A DNA stretch of 8,887 nt from Candidatus Brocadiales bacterium. GTDB taxonomy: Bacteria > Planctomycetota > Brocadiia > Brocadiales > Bathyanammoxibiaceae. A program made the position numbers and the translations under genes. Positions within the stretch are counted from its first letter, which is position 1. Each line of letters opens with the position of its first letter. The notes beneath the pieces were generated by a model. It ran no database searches. It was not told the DNA's origin and worked only from the letters and a program-made list of their open reading frames with translations. This document shows, in pieces, positions 1 through 5,250 of this stretch. The stretch is taken from assembly GCA_030586765.1 (NCBI GenBank), contig JAUQZZ010000080.1, forward strand, positions 1 through 8,887. The letters run 5' to 3'.

Positions 1-2
1 TG

Positions 3-614
3 CCAAACCCTCCCATTGCGCAAAGGCCATATGTACACGGGAAAGTGGCTGTTTTAGCTTTTGAAGATAAGACGGAAGATTTTACATTCCAGGGAAAGAA
101 ATTTCCTTTAGATGGAACCTTTAATCTTGCTAAGGGAAAGGATGTCATGACAGGTTTGCCCCATCTTTATCCGCCGCTACTAGCTAAATTTTTTACCGAT
201 GACCTTAAAAACTCTGGGGTTTTTGAATCGGTGAGGTTTGTCTTTGACCGTTCTGAGCTATTCGGCGAGGATATGGTCATCGAGGGCGTGGTAGAACAAG
301 CCAATGCATATGTCCGCTCTTCGCTAGCGGGTGGCGGCGGGTCTAGAGCTTCTTTAATCATAAAATTTAAGGGAACTACCATGGCAGACCAGAAGGTTGT
401 TTGGACAAACGTCTTTACGAAAAATGTAGATTTTCCACCTTTTGTGGCTCCCGCTACGACACTTGCAGGGGGCCTGAAAGCTGTCTTTGGCGAAGCTCGA
501 CAGGACTTGCTCCAGAAGCTCGGGGCAATCTCAGCACCACCCGGGAGCACCCAGGAGGCACCATCCTCTGGTAAGTCTATCGAAGAAATCTTTAAGCAGT
601 TGAAGGAAAAATAA
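3..614 (+). CDS. Probable lipoprotein or periplasmic protein, 5'-truncated
   Basis: The reading frame is open from base 3 to the TAA at 612-614 (203 residues visible) with no stop before the window edge. The first possible start inside the window is GTG at 45, but the codons before it read as plausible protein (PNPPIAQRPYVHGKVAVLAF), so I treat the gene as truncated. The segment KVAVLAFEDKTED resembles the first beta strand of CsgG/LpoB-like and related outer-membrane lipoproteins, which typically start with a VAVLPFxD motif soon after the lipidated Cys. A later segment, FFTDDLKNSGVFESVRF, fits the usual 'oligomerise, then strand' pattern of those folds. A Gly-rich turn (AGGGGSR) and a polar C-terminal tail ending in a short charged helix follow. 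The signal peptide and lipobox would lie outside the window. Ile is mostly ATC and Arg codons are mixed, unlike the downstream run. I cannot assign a specific function. The gene is certain, the lipoprotein call is moderate. Confidence 0.75.
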   Translation, partial: PNPPIAQRPYVHGKVAVLAFEDKTEDFTFQGKKFPLDGTFNLAKGKDVMTGLPHLYPPLLAKFFTDDLKNSGVFESVRFVFDRSELFGEDMVIEGVVEQANAYVRSSLAGGGGSRASLIIKFKGTTMADQKVVWTNVFTKNVDFPPFVAPATTLAGGLKAVFGEARQDLLQKLGAISAPPGSTQEAPSSGKSIEEIFKQLKEK

Positions 615-716
615 ATATGGAAGTAATCTGGAGTTTATTACAGGCTACACTTCAACAACCCCGAAGATTTTCTATCCAATCCACCAATTTCTACTAAGGT
701 CAGAAGTTCGTAATTC

Positions 717-851
717 TCCAGAAGTAAGTTCTTGTGGATAAGAACTCAAACCCTACAGTATTGTCTTGTGAAGGGTATGATACCTCCTCCACCTCATCCT
801 TCACGGCCTTCGGGGCGCCAAGTTTGCATGGATGATTGGGATTTTTCTGGA
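717..851. other. Non-coding gap with clustered stem-loops (possible structured RNA)
   Basis: The 419-base gap 615-1033 has no convincing gene. Within it, several inverted repeats nest: TCCAGAA 717-723 with TTCTGGA 845-851 as a closing stem; AGTTCTT 727-733 with AAGAACT 740-746 (6-base loop); GTGAAGG 768-774 with CCTTCAC 798-804; and CGGCC-TTCG-GGGCG at 804-817, which read on the plus strand would give a C(UUCG)G tetraloop with one internal mismatch. Single 7-bp repeats are expected by chance in this length, so only the clustering is suggestive. No known RNA family was recognised, and no terminator follows on either strand. The rest of the gap (615-716 and 958-1033) shows nothing clear. Confidence 0.25.
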
Positions 852-875
852 ATCTCTTAAAAATTAGGGATAGTT

Positions 876-950
876 GCAAGCCCATATCGCCTTATAAATT
901 GTGCCCTAAGGCCTGTCAAGACTAAGGCTTGCTTTTTAAGAGGGCGATAT
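876..950. repeat. Two interleaved inverted repeats around the divergent promoters
   Basis: GCAAGCC (876-882) is perfectly complementary to GGCTTGC (926-932), and ATATCGCC (884-891) to GGCGATAT (943-950). The arms occur in the order A, B, A', B', so both cannot form as simple nested hairpins. Position suggests DNA-level regulation rather than RNA: arm A' overlaps the -35 of the plus promoter, arm B' lies in its spacer, and arm B reaches the last base of the minus -10 and its expected start point. They could be operator half-sites for a regulator controlling both directions. An 8-bp repeat in this span is unlikely by chance, a 7-bp one less so. Confidence 0.35.
891..919 (-). promoter_or_regulatory. 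Predicted sigma70-type promoter, minus strand
   Basis: Read on the minus strand there is a perfect -35 TTGACA (complement of 914-919), a 17-base spacer, and a -10 TATAAG (complement of 891-896, 5 of 6 matches). The start point would fall near 884. Transcription would run leftward through the non-coding gap and into the 3' end of the gene at 3-614 as antisense. The only open frame on this transcript begins with an ATG at 885, at the predicted start point, and encodes 61 residues of no recognisable family. Confidence 0.5.
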
Positions 951-957
951 ATATAAT
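929..957 (+). promoter_or_regulatory. Predicted sigma70-type promoter driving the glycan gene run
   Basis: A perfect -10 TATAAT lies at 952-957, with TTGCTT at 929-934 as a weaker -35 (3 of 6 matches) and optimal 17-base spacing. The predicted start is near 964, giving a leader of about 70 bases before the ATG at 1034. It lies back to back with the minus-strand promoter at 891-919, the two -35 boxes being 9 bases apart, so the two could compete or share a regulator. No comparably good promoter was seen in the gaps at 3301-3431 or 5046-5250. Confidence 0.55.
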
Positions 958-1033
958 CAAAAATCTTAATAAAAAGGGGCCTGGCTGTCTAGATATAAAT
1001 AGAGGCTGGGGGCCAATATAGGGTGTTAGAAAA

Positions 1034-1891
1034 ATGTCAAGACCTCCTGTATCTGTCTGTATAATAACCCACAACGAGGAGCGGAGGGTCCGCCAGTGTC
1101 TAGAGGGCGTAAAATGGGCCGAGGAGATAGTGGTGGTAGATTCCTATAGCACGGACAAGACTGTGGAGATATGTAGGGAATATACGGATAGGGTCTACCA
1201 GAGGCCCTTTCCTGGCCACGTGGAGCAGAAGAATTATGCCCTGGACCTGGCCAGCCATGAATGGGCCCTCTGCCTGGATGCGGACGAGTGTCTATCTCCA
1301 GGTCTGGCAAAAGAGATTCAGGAAGAACTTTCTCTTAATGGTGATACCTACGCTGGATATATACTGCCCAGGCGCACCTTTTTCTTAGGAAGGTGGATAA
1401 ACCACGGCGGCTGGTACCCCGACTATAAACTCAGGCTCTTTAAGAGGAGTCTGGGGAAGTGGGGTGGGATTAACCCCCATGACAAGGTCATCCTTCAGGA
1501 AGGTGCTACCAAAAGACTCAGAGGAGAACTCTGGCATTTTAACTATGAGGACATCTCCAGCCAACTCCGCACAGTAGATAGCTTCACTACCATCTTTGCC
1601 AGGAACAAGCTCCAGGAGGGTGCACACTTTGGCCTGCTTCCTATGGTCTTCAGGCCCATAGGGAGATTCCTCTCCATGTACTTCTTCAAGGGTGGATTTT
1701 TAGACGGCATGCCTGGTTTTATCCTGGCAGTGGTAGGCTCTTTTTACGTATTTATGAAGTATGCCAAGTGGTGGGAGATGGAGAGGGTCAAGTTCGCTAA
1801 AGAGACTCGTAATGAGCCTAGCGAATCTACAGGTGAATCCGCCAGTTATTGTGGCAAAGAGGAAGAAGTTTCCAAGGGGGGTCCATCGTGA
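1034..1891 (+). CDS. Family 2 glycosyltransferase, WaaE/KdtX-like
   Basis: This 285-residue protein has a GT-A fold signature: VSVCIITHNEE at residues 6-16, VVVDSYSTDKT at 33-43 (nucleotide-binding Asp followed by the S-x-STDxT pattern typical of the WaaE/KdtX group), and LDADE at 81-85, the metal-binding DxD equivalent. WYPDYKLRLF (127-136) is also characteristic of that group, whose known members add a glucose to the lipopolysaccharide inner core. A hydrophobic stretch at about 222-241 near the C terminus suggests membrane-surface association on the cytoplasmic side. The protein is somewhat longer than the usual 250-260 residues because of a polar Glu/Ser/Gly-rich tail (about 257-285) that also carries the ribosome-binding site of the next gene. 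The ATG start has only a weak upstream GGG (1021-1023). The stop overlaps the next gene's GTG. Donor and acceptor sugars cannot be read from sequence. Confidence 0.9.
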   Translation: MSRPPVSVCIITHNEERRVRQCLEGVKWAEEIVVVDSYSTDKTVEICREYTDRVYQRPFPGHVEQKNYALDLASHEWALCLDADECLSPGLAKEIQEELSLNGDTYAGYILPRRTFFLGRWINHGGWYPDYKLRLFKRSLGKWGGINPHDKVILQEGATKRLRGELWHFNYEDISSQLRTVDSFTTIFARNKLQEGAHFGLLPMVFRPIGRFLSMYFFKGGFLDGMPGFILAVVGSFYVFMKYAKWWEMERVKFAKETRNEPSESTGESASYCGKEEEVSKGGPS

Positions 1892-3300
1892 GGGTGCTCT
1901 TTATCTACAGTAGCTGGAATGCACCCCTGGCCTATAGCGAAGGGGTGGGTCTCCTTTCTGCCGGTCTTAAGAGGGCTGGGCATGAGACCAAACTCCTTTA
2001 CATCCACAAAGATATGTATCCCCTTCACCTGGAGGGCATAAAGAGGGAGGTGGAGGAGTATCAACCTGGCCTCATCGCCTTCTCCACAGGTACTAACCAA
2101 TACCCCATTGTTACCCAGATAAGCAGGTTCCTCAGGCCATACCTCTCTATCCCCTTTATTGTAGGAGGGGTTCACTCTACCCTATGCCCTGAGGAGGTGA
2201 TAAAGGAGACGAGTATAGACATCCTCTGCCTTGGGGAGGGGGAAGAGGCCATAGTGGAGCTGACAGAGGGGCTTGAGTCCGGGGAGGATATAACCCGCAT
2301 AAGAAACCTCTGGGTAAAGAGGGATGGCCAGGTCTTTAAGAATCCCCCCAGGCCCTACCAGAACCTTGACCACAACCCTTTTGCCGATAGGAAGGTCTTT
2401 GCCTTCCAGAAGTTGATAGATTTAAAGAACGGCTGGGTGGACATGATGGCAGGGAGGGGTTGTCCATATCTCTGTACCTTCTGCTTTAACGAGAGCTACC
2501 GCAAGATATACCGCAGTAGCCTGGGTGCTGACACAGGGGGATACATCAGGTTTAGAAAACCTTCTCTGGTGATTCAGGAGATGAAGGAGATACTGGCATC
2601 TTACCAGTGCATAAAAACCTTTAGCTTCAATGACGACACCTTCACCATGAGTAAGGGATGGCTCACAGAGTTTTGTTCCTTATACGAGGAGGAGATAAAG
2701 GTACCCTTCGTGATAAACAGTCATCTCAATAATGTAGAAGAGGACGCCCTGGACGTCCTGAAGGATGCTGGTTGCGAACTCGTCAGGGTAGGCATAGAGT
2801 CTGGTAACCCCAGGATTAGGAACGATGTCCTTAAGCGTCACCCAATAAGCAACGAGGAGATTGTGGACCTCCTTGGGCGTATCCAATCCAGGGGCATAAG
2901 GGTCTTGACCTATAACATGATAGGCCTGCCCACGGAGAGGAAAGAGGATATTATAGAGACCATAAGACTAAACGCTCGCTGCTCTCCAGACGTGGTAAAG
3001 ATTCTCACTTTTTATCCCTATAAGAATACCCCTATTTATGACTTTTGCCTGAGGAAGGGTCTATTGCGCCCAGACCACGAAGAATTACCCAATTATTACG
3101 AGAAGACCGTGCTAAACTTTGACCAGGAGACTAAGGATTTTATCCAGGACGTCCAGACCAACTTCTGCCGCTATCTTAACGAGTATGTAGAGGGGCAGGG
3201 AATCAGGTACGAGCAGAAGTTTGCCCCCTATTTTGCTGTAAAGGTAAAGGAAGACCTATCGGAGCAATTTGAGATCTCCTTGAAGAAGGAGTTGATATAA
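1888..3300 (+). CDS. B12-binding-type radical SAM enzyme
   Basis: I choose the GTG at 1888 as start: it overlaps the TGA of the previous gene (GTGA), follows a strong AAGGGGGG ribosome site at 1874-1881, and puts the conserved strand RVLFIYSSWN at the very N terminus. A TTG at 1849 would add 13 unlikely residues. The protein is then 470 residues. Residues 1 to about 130 form a cobalamin-binding-like Rossmann domain with VGGVHS (92-97) and LGEGE (115-119), but without the classic DxHxxG B12 ligand, as in many members. The radical SAM domain follows with GRGCPYLCTFC, the CxxxCxxC 4Fe-4S cluster cysteines being C192, C196 and C199, then FNDDTF (247-252) and GIESGNPRIR (302-311), both typical of this class. 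Known relatives carry out methylations and other radical rearrangements on lipids, tetrapyrroles and antibiotics. Translational coupling to a glycosyltransferase suggests a glycan or lipid substrate here. The family is certain, the reaction unknown. Confidence 0.9.
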   Translation: MRVLFIYSSWNAPLAYSEGVGLLSAGLKRAGHETKLLYIHKDMYPLHLEGIKREVEEYQPGLIAFSTGTNQYPIVTQISRFLRPYLSIPFIVGGVHSTLCPEEVIKETSIDILCLGEGEEAIVELTEGLESGEDITRIRNLWVKRDGQVFKNPPRPYQNLDHNPFADRKVFAFQKLIDLKNGWVDMMAGRGCPYLCTFCFNESYRKIYRSSLGADTGGYIRFRKPSLVIQEMKEILASYQCIKTFSFNDDTFTMSKGWLTEFCSLYEEEIKVPFVINSHLNNVEEDALDVLKDAGCELVRVGIESGNPRIRNDVLKRHPISNEEIVDLLGRIQSRGIRVLTYNMIGLPTERKEDIIETIRLNARCSPDVVKILTFYPYKNTPIYDFCLRKGLLRPDHEELPNYYEKTVLNFDQETKDFIQDVQTNFCRYLNEYVEGQGIRYEQKFAPYFAVKVKEDLSEQFEISLKKELI

Positions 3301-3313
3301 TCCAAGGTTAGAG

Positions 3314-3411
3314 CTCTGAAAAACGCAAAAGATACAGGGAAACTCTCTGTAGGACGGGCATCTTGCCCGTCTGGACGGGCGAGGACGCCCGTCCTACCCA
3401 GTTTTTCAGAG
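3314..3411. repeat. Nested inverted-repeat element (MITE/REP-like)
   Basis: The 131-base gap between two genes is largely filled by a palindromic unit. Outer arms CTCTGAAAAAC (3314-3324) and GTTTTTCAGAG (3401-3411) match perfectly over 11 bp. Inside, GTAGGACGGGC (3349-3359) pairs with GCCCGTCCTAC (3387-3397), again 11 bp. This core can alternatively fold as two hairpins: GACGGGCA-TCT-TGCCCGTC (3353-3371) and GGACGGGC-GAGGAC-GCCCGTCC (3373-3394). GGACGGGC cores of this sort resemble dispersed intergenic repeats I know from many environmental genomes. The hairpin at 3373-3394 is followed 7 bases later by GTTTTT, so weak terminator activity is possible. An AAGGT on either side (3304-3308, 3417-3421) might be a target duplication, but is too short to trust. 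Confidence 0.8.
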
Positions 3412-3431
3412 GCTTCAAGGTGTGATTAGCT

Positions 3432-5045
3432 ATGTTTAAAGAGACTAAATTCTATACCTTTGTAGATAATGGAACTAGATGGACAGTAAGCAAGGGCTGC
3501 GGCCAGCTCCTGGAAGATAGGGTCCTCAGGAGACTGGGGGAATCTCTCTCTTCAGAGAGATGCAAGGTGGTGAAGGAGAACCTTTATCGCACGGTCTACC
3601 GCCACAGGCCCTTTAGAGGCAACTCTCCAGGCATCTACGTAAAAAGATACGTTATAAAGGACTGGGCCAATAAGGTCCTGGCCAGGTTCAACTCCTCCCA
3701 GGCCCACAGGGAGTGGCGAACGATGCTGGAGATGGAGAAGAGGGGTTTCTCTGTGCCTGAGCCCTTAGCCTTTGGACAACGCTGGCAGGAGACGCAGGTA
3801 GAGAACTACCTGATAACCCTTGAGGTCATGTCAGCCGTGCCATTCAGCCAGGCTACGGATATGGAAAAGGAGCGTCTGCTAAAGGCCCTCGCCTTTCTGG
3901 CCGCACGGTTACAGAGGAATAACATATACTATAAGGATTTTCAACTGGGGAACCTCCTGGTACAGAGAAAAGGCCCGGAGCCCAGGCTTATTCTCGTTGA
4001 CCTCCATTCGGCCAGATGGCCTATAATCCTGAGTAGAGAACAGAGGTTCTATATGCTGGCAAAACTCATAGATTCCTTTGAGCCCACTTTTAGTCTGGAA
4101 GACCGTGACATCTTTCTAAAGCTCTATGCCCAGGAAGACCCCTTTTTTAAAGAGGAGGTCAGCGCAAGGACAGTAAAATCCCTGGCCAGCCAGATAAGAC
4201 AGACCCATCTTAAGAGTAGGACGGTCCGCTGTCTGGTTGATAGTACGTCCTTTGCTGTAGAGGAAGAAAGGGGATGGAGGCTCTACTTTAGAAGGGAGTA
4301 CACTAAGGAGGAGGTCTTTGAGGCGTTGAAGGCCGAGGAAAGAGCCTCTGGGGTAGGGGGTGCAGTATTAAAGAGCGCCCAGAAGTCAGATATTACCCTG
4401 GTAGAGACCTCTAAGGGCAAGGTCTGCGTAAAGCGTTATAAAAATTTTGGGGCACTAGACTATGTAAAAGGGTGGTTGGGCCATTCCAGGGCAAAGAGGG
4501 CCTGGGTAATCGGAAATGGCCTGGTGGTGAGGGGCATACCTACCTCTGCCCCTATGGCCCTGGTGGAGGGAAGCAGAGAGTCCTTTCTCATTACTAAAGC
4601 CCTGGCGGACTATCCCCGCATAGATTACTACATCCTGGAGAGATTTAAGAACCCCCTGGACAGGGAGGGGTTTCTCATCAAGAAAAAATTTATTAACAGC
4701 TTTGCCCAGGCCATAAGGTCCCTCCACGAGAAGAAGACCTATCACGGCGACCTCAAGGCCTGCAACATACTGGTAAAGGAGGTCTCCCATGGGGGCTGGG
4801 AATATTACTACATAGACTATGATAGGGTAATCTTCGATAAAGAGGTCTCCTTCCGGAGGTGTGTAAAGAACATGGCCCAGCTCCACACCTCTATACCCTG
4901 GTGCATCACCTGGGCCGACAGGATGAGGTTCTTTAAGTCTTATGCCCAGGGCACAGGGCTTATGTCCCAGGAGAAGGAATTTCTTAGAGATGTGCTCAGG
5001 GAAAGTGCCAAGAGGATACCCGTGGTAATGGAGCCACTTGAGTGA
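3432..5045 (+). CDS. Tandem Kdo/WaaP-family sugar kinase (two kinase domains)
   Basis: This 537-residue protein appears to be two lipopolysaccharide-kinase-like domains joined in one chain. Domain 1 (about 45-260) has IYVKRY with the ATP-binding Lys at K71, a possible helix-C Glu in HREW (E94), a catalytic loop YKDFQLGN (D169, N174) and a metal Asp in LVDLH (D190). Domain 2 (about 320-537) has VCVKRY (K334), HGDLKACN (D440, N445) and YIDYDR (D462). Domain 2 keeps the full H-x-D catalytic loop; domain 1 has Tyr (Y167) in place of the His but retains Lys, Asp and Asn, so it may still be active. Single-domain relatives such as WaaP, KdkA and InaA-like proteins are roughly half this length and phosphorylate Kdo or heptose at the cytoplasmic membrane. 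No signal peptide or membrane segment is seen. AAGGTG at 3417-3422 serves as ribosome site for the ATG; the preceding repeat element ends 20 bases before it. The target sugars are unknown. Confidence 0.85.
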   Translation: MFKETKFYTFVDNGTRWTVSKGCGQLLEDRVLRRLGESLSSERCKVVKENLYRTVYRHRPFRGNSPGIYVKRYVIKDWANKVLARFNSSQAHREWRTMLEMEKRGFSVPEPLAFGQRWQETQVENYLITLEVMSAVPFSQATDMEKERLLKALAFLAARLQRNNIYYKDFQLGNLLVQRKGPEPRLILVDLHSARWPIILSREQRFYMLAKLIDSFEPTFSLEDRDIFLKLYAQEDPFFKEEVSARTVKSLASQIRQTHLKSRTVRCLVDSTSFAVEEERGWRLYFRREYTKEEVFEALKAEERASGVGGAVLKSAQKSDITLVETSKGKVCVKRYKNFGALDYVKGWLGHSRAKRAWVIGNGLVVRGIPTSAPMALVEGSRESFLITKALADYPRIDYYILERFKNPLDREGFLIKKKFINSFAQAIRSLHEKKTYHGDLKACNILVKEVSHGGWEYYYIDYDRVIFDKEVSFRRCVKNMAQLHTSIPWCITWADRMRFFKSYAQGTGLMSQEKEFLRDVLRESAKRIPVVMEPLE

Positions 5046-5108
5046 GAAATGGAACTTCTGCGAAATGCCTAAAATGTCATCGTGGGTCACTAAAGGCCGA
5101 CAGTTAAT

Positions 5109-5190
5109 TCCCTCCCCCTTGATGGGGGAGGGAGGGGTGGGGGTGAATAGATTTTGCACCCTCCCCTTACCCCTCCCATCAAGGGAGGGG
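5109..5190. repeat. Head-to-head pair of GC-rich hairpin repeats
   Basis: Two related hairpins face each other in the 205-base gap. The first is CCCTCCCCC (5110-5118), loop TTGAT, GGGGGAGGG (5124-5132), a perfect 9-bp stem. The second is CCCCTCCC (5170-5177), loop ATCAA, GGGAGGGG (5183-5190), a perfect 8-bp stem. The second, read on the minus strand, is an approximate copy of the first (CTCCCTTGATGGGAGGGG-like, then a G-rich tail ending GGGTG), so the two units are inverted copies around a short A/T-rich spacer (5145-5156). Units built on CTCCCTTGATGGGAG are, to my knowledge, common dispersed intergenic repeats in environmental bacterial genomes. Neither hairpin has a following T-run, so I do not call a terminator. 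Confidence 0.75.
5124..5143 (+). other. G-quadruplex motif in the leader of the GT4 gene
   Basis: The plus strand reads G5-A-G3-A-G4-T-G5: four runs of at least three G separated by single-base loops. This is the pattern expected to fold into a very stable parallel G-quadruplex, in DNA or in an RNA read through on the sense strand. It overlaps the right arm of the first hairpin at 5110-5132, so quadruplex and hairpin are mutually exclusive. It lies about 108 bases upstream of the ATG at 5251. The motif is read directly; any effect on transcription or translation is inference. Confidence 0.6.
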
Positions 5191-5201
5191 AGAAAAGCAT
5201 G

Positions 5202-5227
5202 GGATTCTTCGCTTCGCTCAGAATGAC
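5202..5227. repeat. Dispersed repeat of the GATTCTTCGCTTCGCTCAGA type
   Basis: The stretch GGATTCTTCGCTTCGCTC followed by AGAATGAC has short complementary ends (ATTCT at 5204-5208 and AGAAT at 5219-5223) around a CTTCGCTTCGC core. I recognise this word as a very common intergenic repeat in many unrelated bacterial and metagenome assemblies. Its minus-strand translation is the frequently mis-annotated peptide HSERSEES, and that peptide indeed reads here. It abuts the hairpin pair at 5109-5190 and ends about 24 bases before the ATG at 5251, leaving just enough room for a ribosome site. Confidence 0.7.
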
Positions 5228-5250
5228 ACAGGCAGAGGTCTGAAAAGAAT

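Noticed and set aside
700..885. 61-residue minus-strand peptide starting at the predicted start point of the minus promoter
   Set aside because: There is no ribosome site, no recognisable family, and its composition is not convincingly protein-like. I mention it only as an alternative for the minus transcript.
1849..1887. TTG at 1849 as the start of the radical SAM gene
   Set aside because: The GTG at 1888 has a strong ribosome site and a GTGA overlap, and places the conserved first strand at the N terminus; the 13 extra residues look like read-through of the upstream gene's tail.
3373..3406. Rho-independent terminator (hairpin followed by GTTTTT)
   Set aside because: The T-run starts 7 to 8 bases after the stem and is only five T long. 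It is better explained as the outer arm of the repeat element; weak activity cannot be excluded.
5110..5190. Terminators from the two GC-rich hairpins after the kinase gene
   Set aside because: Neither stem is followed by a T-run on either strand.
3314..5227. CRISPR array
   Set aside because: The repeats are palindromic, differ from each other and are not regularly spaced with unique spacers; no cas gene is present.
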